From: an uncultured Ectothiorhodospiraceae bacterium
GTDB taxonomy: Bacteria; Pseudomonadota; Gammaproteobacteria; S012-40
Direction of reading: 5' to 3'
Length of the DNA stretch: 64,000 bases
NCBI GenBank assembly: GCA_945787715.1
Contig: CALZJE010000015.1
Coordinates: 1-64,000, forward strand
This document shows, one piece after another, positions 1 to 9,063 of the stretch (positions are counted from its first letter, which is position 1; the number at the start of each line of letters is the position of its first letter). The translations under genes were made by a program, and so were the position numbers. Under the pieces are notes generated by a model, which saw only the letters and a list, made by a program, of their open reading frames with translations, did not search any database and had not been told where the DNA came from.

Positions 1-177
1 ATTAACTTTAAATAGGAAAAGCGTATTATTTTTCAAACAGAGACACGTAAAATAGTATAGCGACCTTACATCCATGCTAGGCAGTACAGCAATTGCACTT
101 GGACTCATATTCCTAAGCCTATCGGAACATTGTTGCAATTATATTGCTCTAGGAGCTTGTTGAACTTCGGCTTATAA

Positions 178-1497
178 CTAGCTCACCAATTCACCGTACA
201 AATCATGATCATCAGCATTCGTAATTTTCACATCAACAAAATCGCCAACTTCCAGCGCAGCATCGGTTTGCACCATCACTACTCCATCTATTTCTGGCGC
301 GTCAGAGTATGTTCGACCAACAAAACCATCTTCGGCGAGCTCGTCAATAATCACCACTTCCTGCCTGCCAATGCGATCTTGAAGTTTATCGGCACTAATC
401 GCTGCCTGGGTTTCCATAAAAATTTCCAAACGTTCTTGTTTAATGTGCTCAGGAATTTGGTCTGGTAATTCATTTGCAGCCGCACCTTCCACAGGCGAAT
501 AAGTGAAACAGCCCACTCGATCTAGTTTCGCCGCTTTAAGAAATTCCAACAGCTCTTCAAAATCTTTGTCAGTCTCACCAGGATAACCTGCTATAAATGT
601 ACTGCGAATTGCCAAGTCAGGGCACTGAGACCGCCAGCTTTCTATGCGCTTCAGATTGTTCTCACTGCTTGCCGGTCTGCGCATGGACTTTAGAATTTTC
701 GGGCTGGCATGCTGGAATGGAATATCCAAGTATGGCAAAAGAAATCCATCAGCCATCAAAGGAATCACGTCATCCACATGAGGATAAGGGTAAACATAAT
801 GCAGGCGAATCCATACGCCAAGTAAGCTGAGTTGTTTGGCCAGATCATAAAAACGAGTTTTAATTGGCTTACCTTCCCAGAAATCCAATTTATATTTTGT
901 ATCAACCCCGTATGCAGAAGTGTCTTGTGAAATGACCAATAATTCAGAAACACCGGCATTCACCAAATTTTCAGCCTCTCTCATCACATCCCCAATAGGG
1001 CGACTGACCAAATCTCCACGTAGTGAAGGAATAATGCAGAAACGACAACGATGGTTACAACCCTCCGAGATTTTTAAATACGCGTAATGTTGAGGTGTCA
1101 GTTTAATACCTTGAGGTGGAACCAAACTCGTGAAAGGATCATGCTCTGGCGGAATATGATGATGTACAGCAGTCATCACTTCTTGCAACGCATTAGGACC
1201 TGTCACTGCTAACACTTCAGGGTAAGTTTCCTGAACAATCTTACCTTTCGCACCCAAGCAACCTGTGACAATAACCTTCCCATTTTCATTGATTGCGTCG
1301 CCGATGGCCTCTAATGACTCATCAATCGCATCATCCACAAAACCACAGGTATTAATCACCACCATATCTGAATCTTCATAATCTGGTGAAATTTCATAAC
1401 CTTCAGACCTAAGCTGAGTTATAATTTGTTCGGAATCCACAAGGGCTTTGGGGCATCCTAAACTAACAAATCCAATTTTTGCGGGTTTCTGACTCAT
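178..1497 (-). CDS. rimO: Ribosomal protein S12 methylthiotransferase RimO
   Basis: Radical-SAM methylthiotransferase expected to add a methylthio group to the conserved aspartate of ribosomal protein S12. The protein has 439 residues, the usual RimO length. The N-terminal MTTase domain carries three cluster cysteines (C15, C51, C80). The radical-SAM motif CNHRCRFC lies at about 147-154, and a TRAM-like domain closes the protein. RimO rather than MiaB is favoured by the [10 protein letters not shown] start and the [14 protein letters not shown] stretch after the SAM cluster. It stands alone, divergent from the lipoprotein gene that starts at 1627. Confidence 0.96.
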   Translation of the reverse strand: MSQKPAKIGFVSLGCPKALVDSEQIITQLRSEGYEISPDYEDSDMVVINTCGFVDDAIDESLEAIGDAINENGKVIVTGCLGAKGKIVQETYPEVLAVTGPNALQEVMTAVHHHIPPEHDPFTSLVPPQGIKLTPQHYAYLKISEGCNHRCRFCIIPSLRGDLVSRPIGDVMREAENLVNAGVSELLVISQDTSAYGVDTKYKLDFWEGKPIKTRFYDLAKQLSLLGVWIRLHYVYPYPHVDDVIPLMADGFLLPYLDIPFQHASPKILKSMRRPASSENNLKRIESWRSQCPDLAIRSTFIAGYPGETDKDFEELLEFLKAAKLDRVGCFTYSPVEGAAANELPDQIPEHIKQERLEIFMETQAAISADKLQDRIGRQEVVIIDELAEDGFVGRTYSDAPEIDGVVMVQTDAALEVGDFVDVKITNADDHDLYGELVS

Positions 1498-1626
1498 CGA
1501 CTTCCTATATTTTGACTAATTCGCAATCTATTATAACGTTTAGACATAAACTTTTCTCTTCATACTCCACAACTTTACAAATCTCATGTAGGATCTACTG
1601 CGATAAACTCATACGGAAACTTTAGT

Positions 1627-2598
1627 TTGCATTTACGTCGTTCAATCTTTCTCATTTCAGCACTTTTTGCCTTGCTATTATCTGCCTGTGGTGGCCCAAG
1701 TGATGGCGGCAGTGGAGCGGTATCTTCAAAATCAGCTGAAGAACAGCTGCCCACTCGAATTAAAGGTGCAGAAAAGGCAATTGATCATTTAAAGAGCGCA
1801 ATTAACCAGGGGCTTGTTCGCAACACCGTCATTCTCAATGAATACACTCGCGCGCTGAAAGCACAAAAACCTGAACTCAACTCTCTTATCGGCAATCTCG
1901 GTAATGATGCAACAACCGATGGTGCAATGTTTAAAAACCTTCAACAACGCTTGAATGTGCTAAAAAACGATCCCGAACTGTTTGAAACACCAGTCATTCG
2001 ATATGAAGAAGCTAATGCTATCATTGAGGCAGCAAAAACTAATAATTTTAATCGCTCGCTTGTTGATGTCATCAATGTTGTTGCTGATATGTCAAATGGA
2101 TCATTACCGCGCATTGAAGCACTGCAAAAAGAAGAAAGTTTGCGTGAAAATAAGGCACAAGATCTTGGCGCAGGCAGTCAATTAATTGGCAATCCAGCAT
2201 ACGGTCAATGGACCAACAACAGTAGTGGAATGTCTGTTTGGGAATGGTATGGGGCATACTCGCTTTTTCGTGATCTCGTCGGTGGTCGAAGTTTTGGCCG
2301 CAATCACTGGGATCGTAACCGTGATTGGAGCTATCACTCAGATATTGGTCGAAACAGCCATGGAAACTATCGCACTAGAAACACGAACGCACCAAAATCG
2401 AATAAATACAGCTCATCACGCAGCTATGGTAGCGATAAGAAAAGCTATGGCAATACTAGCCGTGAAAGAAATAAAAGTACGTATAGCAAATCGTCTCAAC
2501 AAAAAAAATCTAGCTCTTTTTCCAAAAAAACATCAGGAGTTGGCGGCAGCTTTCGGAATAAAAGTACCTTCTCTCGCAGTTCGTTTCGTGGAAAATAA
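1627..2598 (+). CDS. Lipoprotein with basic Ser/Arg-rich tail, first gene of PspA-type island
   Basis: I do not recognise a family. The first 21 residues form a lipoprotein signal (basic start, hydrophobic core, LLSAC lipobox, C21), so the mature protein is probably membrane-anchored in the envelope. The middle part (about 35-170) is helical and charged. The last hundred residues are strongly enriched in Ser, Arg, Lys, Asn, Gly and Tyr and look disordered. The start is TTG; no ATG gives the signal peptide. It lies 23 bp upstream of the DUF350 gene, which has its own AGGAA site, so the two are probably cotranscribed. It may occupy the place of the yjfM-type outer lipoprotein of the E. coli yjf cluster, but sequence likeness is not evident. 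Confidence 0.75.
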   Translation: MHLRRSIFLISALFALLLSACGGPSDGGSGAVSSKSAEEQLPTRIKGAEKAIDHLKSAINQGLVRNTVILNEYTRALKAQKPELNSLIGNLGNDATTDGAMFKNLQQRLNVLKNDPELFETPVIRYEEANAIIEAAKTNNFNRSLVDVINVVADMSNGSLPRIEALQKEESLRENKAQDLGAGSQLIGNPAYGQWTNNSSGMSVWEWYGAYSLFRDLVGGRSFGRNHWDRNRDWSYHSDIGRNSHGNYRTRNTNAPKSNKYSSSRSYGSDKKSYGNTSRERNKSTYSKSSQQKKSSSFSKKTSGVGGSFRNKSTFSRSSFRGK

Positions 2599-2621
2599 GT
2601 TAAAAGTACAGGAATCAAACA

Positions 2622-3524
2622 ATGGATAACTCGTCGTCAATCATAAACTGGTACCCCGATCTATTAGCAATTCTCGCCATCGACCTGGTACTCGCGGTTA
2701 TTCTACTCACCGCATTTCGCAAACTCGCAGGAGTAGTAAGTAATGTCAGCTCCACAGACGAGTTATCTGGAAAGGACAATTTTGCATTTGGGCTAGCCTT
2801 CGCAGGTGGCATTTTTTCCCTTGCTATCATTTTAACTGGCGTTGTATCCGGTGATGCAGGGTTCAGCATTCTGGAAGAAATTATTTTGGTGCTTAGCTAC
2901 GGAGCGCTAGGCATTGTTTTGATGATGTTATCAAGAAAAGTCCTAGATAATTTTTCGCTGCCACACATTAATATTCATGAGCAAATCATGAAAGGTAATC
3001 TCGCCGCAGCCATTGTTGATGTAGGCAATTTGCTTGCGACAGCCATTATTGTTCGTGCAGTCATGACATGGATCGATGATACAAGCCTGTTCGGGCTTAT
3101 TTCTGTGGTGGTGGGTTTTATTGTTTCCCAGCTGGTACTCATACTCGTTACCCAATATCGAAGCAAAGTCTATGCAACTCGCCACAATGGTAAAAGCTTG
3201 CAAGCGGCATTTGAAGCAGGAAATAAGGCACTAGCTTTACGTTATTGCGGTCATAAAATTGGAGTTGCGCTCGCTGTCACTGCAGCATCCGGTTTCGTCC
3301 CTTATAATCCAGAAAATATCCTCATGGTTTGTTTAGTCTGGGGATTGATTTCAATTGCTTTAACAATTGTGCTTTCTCTCATTGCTATTGCTGCCCGTCA
3401 TATCATTCTGGCCAAAATCAATGTTGTTGAGGAAGTCGATAATCAGGAGAACATTGGCATCGGATTTATTGAAGCAACTATATACATCTCTATCGGCCTT
3501 TTATTCGCTGCATTGATCGCCTAA
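2622..3524 (+). CDS. DUF350 (YjfL-like) inner membrane protein, duplicated
   Basis: Polytopic membrane protein of 300 residues with about eight hydrophobic segments. It appears to be two tandem DUF350 units: residues 1-140, and about 141-300 starting at the helix after a charged linker. E. coli YjfL has a single unit of about 130 residues. DUF350 proteins occur beside PspA homologues and ATP-grasp or aminopropyltransferase enzymes in many bacteria, and their biochemical function is not established. A good Shine-Dalgarno (AGGAA) precedes the ATG. It ends 6 bp before the aminopropyltransferase gene, pointing to one operon. Confidence 0.85.
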   Translation: MDNSSSIINWYPDLLAILAIDLVLAVILLTAFRKLAGVVSNVSSTDELSGKDNFAFGLAFAGGIFSLAIILTGVVSGDAGFSILEEIILVLSYGALGIVLMMLSRKVLDNFSLPHINIHEQIMKGNLAAAIVDVGNLLATAIIVRAVMTWIDDTSLFGLISVVVGFIVSQLVLILVTQYRSKVYATRHNGKSLQAAFEAGNKALALRYCGHKIGVALAVTAASGFVPYNPENILMVCLVWGLISIALTIVLSLIAIAARHIILAKINVVEEVDNQENIGIGFIEATIYISIGLLFAALIA

Positions 3525-3530
3525 TAGGAA

Positions 3531-5285
3531 ATGCCAAAAACTACCCAGGAAACCACAAAACTCAGCAAAAAACTTCTCTTAGACGACGCTTTCATTATCT
3601 GCATCATGGCCATACTTGCTGGCTGCGGTCTCATTTATGAGTATTTATTATCGCATTACGCGGCTCGCGTTCTAGGTGTTATTGAGTCCACAATTTTCGC
3701 AATGATTGGTTTAATGATCGTTGCTATGGGAATCGGTTCTTTTGCAGCAAAAAAACTAAAAGACGCTTACACTGCATTTGCCTGGCTGGAACTCTGTATC
3801 GCATTTATTGGTATGAGTAGTGTGCTAGTTATTGCCGCTACTTTTGCATTTTCTAATACCTTCCCCCAACTTATTGCAGAGATCTACGGACTGCCACCCG
3901 ACTTGCAACCAACCGGCGGCTTCATTAGTGCTATTGAAAAGTTTGCCCAATGGTTACCTTATATTATTGGTTTTATTCTTGGCTTTTTAGTGGGTATCGA
4001 AATCCCACTGATTGCACGTATTCGCGAAGATATTTATCAACAAAGCCTCACTCACAATGCTGGCACTATTTATGGCGCAGATTACATTGGCGCAGGAATC
4101 GGGGCTGCAATCTGGGTACTGTTTATGCTTTCAATGGATATCAGCACATCTGCCGCAGCTACGGCATCCGCTAACTTTATCGCCGGAATTGCCTTTTATT
4201 TGCGCTACCACAAAAAAATCAAATACAGCCAACTCTATCTGATTGGCAATTTAGTACTGTGCATTTTTTTACTCAGCATGTTTCAAAAGGGAGAAGATTG
4301 GGAGCGCTCGCTGGAAAACACACTATACAAAGATGAAGTCATTTACAGCGCCCATTCCAAATATCAACATATCACTATTACCAAGCGCATCATGGATCCG
4401 CAGCGTCCACCTGTCTATTCACTGTTTATTAATGGCCGAACACAGTTTACGAGTGCGGATGAAGTCATTTACCATGAGATGCTGGTTCATCCTGTTATGG
4501 CAGCATCTGCTCGCCACGAAAACATTCTTGTTATCGGCGGCGGCGACGGCCTGGCGGTGAGAGAAACATTAAAATGGCAACCAAAGCAAATCACGCTATT
4601 AGAGCTGGATAAAGAAATCGTTAATTTTTTTAAAGACGATAAGTTTGATAATGAAAAAGGTAGGATAATAAACGCACCATTAATTGCATTAAATCAAAAA
4701 TCTCTTTCAGACCCAAGAGTGAAAATTATTTTCGACGATGCGTTTAATAGCGTTGATAACTTGCTCAAACAAGAGAAAAAATTCGATGCGATTATTGTTG
4801 ATCTCCCAGATCCCAGTCACCCGGATCTAAATAAACTTTATAGTGATCGCTTTTACCAGAAACTCTATCATCTGCTTCAAGGGGATGGCGCTATCGTTAT
4901 CCAATCCACATCACCGTATCACGCCAAACCGGCATTTATCTCAATCGGTAAAACTGTGAAAAGTGCTGGCTTTCAAAACGTGGAGCAATTTCATCAGAAT
5001 GTCCCTAGTTTTGGAGAATGGGGCTGGACAATTGCCACTAAAACCGGGGCTTCTCCACTTTCCAGATTAAAAGATATAGATGTACTAAATATTGAAACAG
5101 ATTGGCTAACACTAGCTCTAACACTTTCCGCGTTCAATTTCCCGATCAATTATTATAACGATGTAAATAATATCCTAATCAACAAGCTTGGAAGTCACAC
5201 TGTTTACCAATATCACCAGCAAGCATGGAAAGACGAGCAAGGTATATTTGCTACAGCACTGGAAAACAATACCATTACTCAGTGA
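3531..5285 (+). CDS. Membrane-anchored spermidine synthase-like aminopropyltransferase
   Basis: The N-terminal ~245 residues hold seven or eight membrane helices. The C-terminal ~300 residues form a spermidine/spermine synthase fold. The Gly-rich nucleotide loop IGGGDGLAVRE lies at about 331-341, and the acidic DLPDPSHPDLNKLYS loop near 422 matches the conserved D-x-x-D-P region of polyamine synthases. At 584 residues it is about twice the size of soluble SpeE because of the membrane domain. Known members pair with DUF350 and PspA-type genes; whether they make polyamines or modify another substrate is uncertain. It is third in a tight operon (6-bp spacing). Confidence 0.87.
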   Translation: MPKTTQETTKLSKKLLLDDAFIICIMAILAGCGLIYEYLLSHYAARVLGVIESTIFAMIGLMIVAMGIGSFAAKKLKDAYTAFAWLELCIAFIGMSSVLVIAATFAFSNTFPQLIAEIYGLPPDLQPTGGFISAIEKFAQWLPYIIGFILGFLVGIEIPLIARIREDIYQQSLTHNAGTIYGADYIGAGIGAAIWVLFMLSMDISTSAAATASANFIAGIAFYLRYHKKIKYSQLYLIGNLVLCIFLLSMFQKGEDWERSLENTLYKDEVIYSAHSKYQHITITKRIMDPQRPPVYSLFINGRTQFTSADEVIYHEMLVHPVMAASARHENILVIGGGDGLAVRETLKWQPKQITLLELDKEIVNFFKDDKFDNEKGRIINAPLIALNQKSLSDPRVKIIFDDAFNSVDNLLKQEKKFDAIIVDLPDPSHPDLNKLYSDRFYQKLYHLLQGDGAIVIQSTSPYHAKPAFISIGKTVKSAGFQNVEQFHQNVPSFGEWGWTIATKTGASPLSRLKDIDVLNIETDWLTLALTLSAFNFPINYYNDVNNILINKLGSHTVYQYHQQAWKDEQGIFATALENNTITQ

Positions 5286-5595
5286 TCAATATTGATTGAG
5301 AAAATTACACTGTCTTTAAATTCACGCTATTTAATATTTACACTTGTGAATGAAAATACTGGTGATTCTCTGATCATCCAACGCAATACAAAAAACTATC
5401 TGTTAGTAAATTCAAAACGCAGAAGAAACTAATTTGTTTTCATCAAAATAATAAGTCGATATCAGAATTCCAACAGGTTAATAAACATCAACTAAGCTTA
5501 GTAACAATACTCAGTAAAATAATTCTCACTATGCATTGAATTATCGGCACTGAGAACCCAACTATTTGTGTAGAAGCAAAACAATTTAAAATATT

Positions 5596-5654
5596 GACAT
5601 AATATGTCTTGACATAACATGTCCAATATTGGATCATACAAGACATAATATGTC
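5596..5654. promoter_or_regulatory. Three 13-bp palindromic operator-like sites before the DUF2170-pspA-like operon
   Basis: GACATAATATGTC occurs exactly at 5596-5608 and 5642-5654, and with one change (GACATAACATGTC) at 5611-5623. Start-to-start spacings are 15 and 31 bp. The exact copies are perfect palindromes about a central A/T. The third extends to AGACATAATATGTCT and ends immediately before the ribosome site of the DUF2170 gene (ATG at 5666). TTGACA hexamers at 5594-5599 and 5609-5614 overlap the first two sites, so a bound protein would cover a likely -35 region. I saw no other copy in this window. The cognate regulator is unknown. The remainder of the 380-bp gap from 5286 is AT-rich with nothing recognised. 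Confidence 0.8.
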
Positions 5655-5665
5655 TGAGGAAAGAA

Positions 5666-6079
5666 ATGGACATTAAGAAAATTGCGGTAGATCTTGATCA
5701 ACTAGATGCAGATGCACGAGAAGGCTTTGATTTTGATCACCAAATAATTCCTGGCGAGGAAGAAGTATTACAAATAAGCCTTCGGGGACGTGAAGAAATT
5801 CCCGTTTATTTAACTCTAACAGATACCCAAATATTATGTATTTCATATCTTTGGGACGAGAGTGAAATAATCGAAGAGACAAAAAGCGAAATGATAGAGA
5901 TGATGCTAGACATGAACATACCCATGCCTCTGTCTTCATTCTCTAGAATTGGAAGTAAGTACTCGGTATTTGGTGCACTATCGTTGGGTTCAACGACAGA
6001 AGATATCGCACATGAAATAGTCACATTAAGTGATAATGCACTGGATGCCATTGAAGTAATGTCCGACTTTTTGAAGTAG
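5666..6079 (+). CDS. DUF2170 (YjfI-like) protein
   Basis: Acidic cytoplasmic protein of 137 residues resembling YjfI/DUF2170. In E. coli yjfI also precedes the PspA homologue yjfJ. No signal peptide, membrane helix or catalytic motif is visible. The function of the family is unknown; it is inferred to work with the PspA-like partner. The RBS (GAGGAAAG) lies just after the third upstream palindrome, so this gene and the next should be the direct targets of whatever binds there. The PspA-like gene follows after 11 bp. Confidence 0.85.
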   Translation: MDIKKIAVDLDQLDADAREGFDFDHQIIPGEEEVLQISLRGREEIPVYLTLTDTQILCISYLWDESEIIEETKSEMIEMMLDMNIPMPLSSFSRIGSKYSVFGALSLGSTTEDIAHEIVTLSDNALDAIEVMSDFLK

Positions 6080-6090
6080 AAGGAAAAAGA

Positions 6091-6783
6091 ATGAGTTTGT
6101 TGAAAAAAATATTTACAGCGATCCGTGGCGGAGCAACAGAAGCTGGAGAAGCAATTGTTGATGCAAACAGTATCCGAATTCTAGAACAAGAAATTCGAGA
6201 TGCGGAAAATCACATCAATAAAGCAAAACAAGACCTAACTTCGGTTATGGCAAAAGAGATGCAAGCGGAAAGAGAAATTGAAGGCTTTAAAAAACAAGCA
6301 ATAGATTATGAAGGCTTTGCCATTGAAGCTTTAAACAAGGGTGATGAAGCATTAGCCACTGAGATTGCAGAAAAAATCGCCGGTATTGAAGCCGAGTTAG
6401 CGCTTCACGAAGAATCTAAAACCAGTTTTTCTGCTCATGCTAATCGTTTACGCGAGTTAGTGAAGAAAACTGAACGACAATTGGCCGAATACAAACGCCA
6501 GTTAACCATGGTAAAGACGACTGATAGTGTTCAAAAGGCAACATCAGCAATTAGTGATAGTTTTAGTAATAGTAACTCAAAGATGATGAGTGCAACAGAA
6601 TCACTAGAACGTATTAAAAAGAAGCAACGAGATTTTGACGATAAGTTAAAAGCAGCAGAAACCCTAGAAAACGAAAACTCTGATACCTCTTTGGAAACAA
6701 AGATGAAGAGTGCTGGAATCGGCCCCCAGAATGCCAGCGCTTCAAGTGTCTTAGATCGTATAAGAGCAAAAAAAGGAGCGTAA
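6091..6783 (+). CDS. PspA/IM30 family protein (YjfJ-like)
   Basis: PspA/IM30 homologue of 230 residues, almost wholly helical and coiled-coil between about 25 and 190. Heptad-like Ala/Glu/Lys runs and the MAKEMQAERE segment are typical. The family are ESCRT-III-like proteins that polymerise on the inner membrane during envelope stress. Canonical partners PspB, PspC and PspF are absent here. Instead the neighbours are DUF2170, DUF2491, DUF350 and a potassium channel, as in yjf-type clusters. The RBS is GGAAAAAG. A strong terminator follows at 6842, so the DUF2170-pspA pair forms a compact transcript. Confidence 0.9.
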   Translation: MSLLKKIFTAIRGGATEAGEAIVDANSIRILEQEIRDAENHINKAKQDLTSVMAKEMQAEREIEGFKKQAIDYEGFAIEALNKGDEALATEIAEKIAGIEAELALHEESKTSFSAHANRLRELVKKTERQLAEYKRQLTMVKTTDSVQKATSAISDSFSNSNSKMMSATESLERIKKKQRDFDDKLKAAETLENENSDTSLETKMKSAGIGPQNASASSVLDRIRAKKGA

Positions 6784-6786
6784 AGT

Positions 6787-6810
6787 CTGGTATCCCCCTC
6801 CCTTTACCAG
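6787..6810 (+). other. Short hairpin after the pspA-like gene
   Basis: CTGGTA (6787-6792) pairs with TACCAG (6805-6810) around a pyrimidine-rich 12-base loop, just after the stop codon. No U-run follows, so it is probably a 3' stabilising stem ahead of the true terminator rather than a terminator. Confidence 0.4.
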
Positions 6811-6841
6811 GCTTTAATCAACGCTCCACCCCCTCCCGATC

Positions 6842-6875
6842 GCCACGGCAATGTACCCTTGTCGTGGCTTTTTTT
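6842..6875 (+). terminator. Rho-independent terminator of DUF2170-pspA-like operon
   Basis: GCCACGGCAA pairs with TTGTCGTGGC (one G-T pair) around a 7-base loop and is followed by seven T. It separates the pspA-like gene from the DUF2491 gene that starts at 6934. Confidence 0.85.
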
Positions 6876-6933
6876 ATGCTCCGTTTTAAATGATAATCTC
6901 ATTACCTAAAAATTTTCAACATAGGCGAATATT

Positions 6934-7575
6934 ATGAGCGTTAAAGGACTGTTTAAATCATTCTTTGAACCTAAAAAAGAGGTTCGCATTCTCAACCATC
7001 CTAGAGATCTTCAAATTGGGGATATCCTGAAATTTCGTTTCACCCCTCAAACTGAAATCAGCAATAAGCGCTTTCGAGTAGACCAAATCAACACATATGA
7101 CTATGAAGATCGTAAACTAACCGAATTTCACCTAGAAAGTGACCGTGAAGAACCTTTATTTATTACAATAGATGAAACTGATGATGTGCCTTTTTTGTCA
7201 ATAACGCGTAAAATCCAGCGCGCAATGGTTGAAGTCTTATTTGATCTAGATGAATTCGCCAACGTTTTTGATGACGAAGGCCATACTCAACTAAACAGAA
7301 AGATCGAACCAGAACAATTAACAAACTGGACAGCGGAAAAATATACTCAGGAAATTTATGCCGAAACGGGTTATTTCCATAAAGGTGACTATCGAAATCA
7401 GGTAGTTCCTGAGAGTGAATCAGAAGGCGATAGTTTTGAAAATTACCTTCTAATCGATGATACACGCCAGTTTGTCATAGAAGCAGAAGTGTATGAAGGC
7501 GGCGAAACTGAAGTATTAGTCTCCATACGTAGACCCCTAACTGACATCGAAGAAATGTGGCCAGCAGAGGCATGA
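6934..7575 (+). CDS. DUF2491 (YjfK-like) protein
   Basis: Soluble acidic protein of 213 residues resembling YjfK/DUF2491, a family found with PspA-like and DUF350 genes. It begins with a short basic stretch (MSVKGLFKSFF) and continues as mixed beta-rich sequence with many Asp/Glu. No signal peptide or catalytic motif is seen and the function is unknown. It lies after the terminator at 6842, so it needs its own promoter in 6876-6933. Its stop overlaps the next start in an ATGA arrangement, implying translational coupling. Confidence 0.85.
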   Translation: MSVKGLFKSFFEPKKEVRILNHPRDLQIGDILKFRFTPQTEISNKRFRVDQINTYDYEDRKLTEFHLESDREEPLFITIDETDDVPFLSITRKIQRAMVEVLFDLDEFANVFDDEGHTQLNRKIEPEQLTNWTAEKYTQEIYAETGYFHKGDYRNQVVPESESEGDSFENYLLIDDTRQFVIEAEVYEGGETEVLVSIRRPLTDIEEMWPAEA

Positions 7576-7934
7576 CCGATAAAAAAAAAATACTCCCCGA
7601 GAAGTGGCAAGCATCAAGTAAAGCAATGCGTGCGGTACAAGTCGCATTCTATGTTGACGAAAAAGTGCAGAATAAAATAAGACAAGACGCCTGTCTTCAA
7701 GGCATGAGCCCCTCAGATATGATACGCCAAATTGCAAATTTACCTGTATCGTCTCCTCCTAAAAGACCAAGGTTGACTGCATCGTTGAATCCTGATGACT
7801 ATCGATTGCTTGCAGAACGATATAAACTAAATTCAGAAGACACCTTGGAAATAAAGCGACGTGTGATGGAGGAATTAATTGATTATGCGACCTCTGAAGA
7901 CAATAATTGCAGTGATAAAGAAACGTCTAACTAG
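7572..7934 (+). CDS. Small protein with possible ribbon-helix-helix segment
   Basis: About 120 residues. The ATG at 7572 overlaps the previous stop as ATGA; a GTG at 7557 would add five residues and is less likely. Residues ~18-50 (VQVAFYVDEKVQNKIRQDA then SPSDMIRQIA) fit a ribbon-helix-helix: one strand followed by two helices. A second similar strand-helix unit (RLTASLNPDDYRLLAERY) follows near residue 75. If this reading is right it could be a DNA-binding protein and a candidate for the palindromes at 5596-5654. That link is inference. It sits between the DUF2491 and potassium channel genes and appears cotranscribed. Confidence 0.7.
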   Translation: MTDKKKILPEKWQASSKAMRAVQVAFYVDEKVQNKIRQDACLQGMSPSDMIRQIANLPVSSPPKRPRLTASLNPDDYRLLAERYKLNSEDTLEIKRRVMEELIDYATSEDNNCSDKETSN

Positions 7935-7959
7935 CCAGAACTAAAGAGAGAGCCGCGCC

Positions 7960-9063
7960 ATTTTCTTCAAGAATCTTCTCCAGCGCAAACGTACTCGCCA
8001 ATTACAACGTTTATTGGATGTAAACATCCGAAGACGAGCGTCTCTGCTTGTGGGTTATTTTTTCATCATGGTGATGCTGCATATTATCGCCATGATGTAT
8101 TTTGAAGGCCTATCTTTAAGCGATTCTCTTTGGATCACGTTGACCACTGTAACAACAGTAGGCTATGGAGATTTATCCGCACAAACCGGCTTGGGGCGAT
8201 CAGCTACCGTCATTTTGCTCTACTTTGGCGGTATATTTATTTTGGCAAAAATCGCAGGTGACTATTTTGATTTTCGACTGGCACGTCGTCAGAAAATGCT
8301 TAACGGCCAATGGAGATGGAATATGAAAGATCACATCGTCATCATAAACACACCAACACATAATGCGGAACAGTATTTCGAACGTCTGATTAGTCAATTC
8401 CGTGCAGTCACAGATTACAGCGAGATTCCCATTCAACTACTTACACCGGCTTACCCTGATGGTCTTCATCCTTCGTTACAAAAGCTTGGGGTCATTCACT
8501 ATTCAGGAAATGCAAATAACGAGGACAACCTATCCGCCGTTAATATAATCGATGCTTCTCAAGTGATAATTCTTTCGCCAGACGAAACGGACATTATGTC
8601 AGACAGTTATACCTTTGATATTTTACATCGCTTGAAGGAAATGGAAATTAAAGGAAACTTGCTAGTTGAATGTGTTGATGACAAAAATCGAAATCGATTT
8701 TTAGAAGCAGGAGCAAATTCGGTTATTCGCCCCATTCGTGCCTATCCTGAGTTAATTGTCAGAGCGATAGTTGCCCCAGGTTGTGAAAAAGTACTGGAAA
8801 ATTTGTTCACTCACGGTGGCAATCACACTCGTCGCTATGATGTAACAATAGATAATGTGTTGTGGTCGAAAATTGTTTGTGCACTAATTAATAATGAAAT
8901 CGGTACTGCATTGGCCTACCTGGATCAAAACGGAGATGTTATTACCGACCCCTCCCCATTGAGTGAAATACAGGCATCTGGATTGATATTGCTTATTCGA
9001 GAACAACATATCCCAAGTAATGAAGAAGTTATAGTAGCTGTTAGAAACTGCGAGGAAGTCTAA
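7960..9063 (+). CDS. Potassium channel with RCK/TrkA-N-like domain
   Basis: Two-helix ion channel with the selectivity filter TVGYGD, preceded by the pore-helix sequence WITLTTVT, then a cytoplasmic Rossmann-like RCK domain starting near HIVIIN. The first obvious start is TTG at 8014, but the same frame stays open and coding-like upstream to a stop at 7942. It encodes a basic amphipathic leader (FFKNLLQRKRTRQLQRLL) that fits a cytoplasmic N-terminus. The best start there is ATT at 7960, 9 bases after an AGAGAG site, so I give 7960 with caution; 8014 is the conservative alternative. Last gene of the PspA-type island. Its role may be to sense or correct membrane-potential loss, which is inference. 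Confidence 0.85.
   Translation: MFFKNLLQRKRTRQLQRLLDVNIRRRASLLVGYFFIMVMLHIIAMMYFEGLSLSDSLWITLTTVTTVGYGDLSAQTGLGRSATVILLYFGGIFILAKIAGDYFDFRLARRQKMLNGQWRWNMKDHIVIINTPTHNAEQYFERLISQFRAVTDYSEIPIQLLTPAYPDGLHPSLQKLGVIHYSGNANNEDNLSAVNIIDASQVIILSPDETDIMSDSYTFDILHRLKEMEIKGNLLVECVDDKNRNRFLEAGANSVIRPIRAYPELIVRAIVAPGCEKVLENLFTHGGNHTRRYDVTIDNVLWSKIVCALINNEIGTALAYLDQNGDVITDPSPLSEIQASGLILLIREQHIPSNEEVIVAVRNCEEV

Noticed and set aside
1-177. Possible RNA gene or gene end at the left window edge
   Set aside because: A few short complementary words but no tRNA or terminator structure; nothing can be supported.
2186-2629. 147-codon plus-strand frame overlapping the lipoprotein gene
   Set aside because: It is the +2 shadow of the Ser/Arg-rich tail of the real gene. 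No ribosome site or motif, and a repetitive composition mirrors the overlapping codons.
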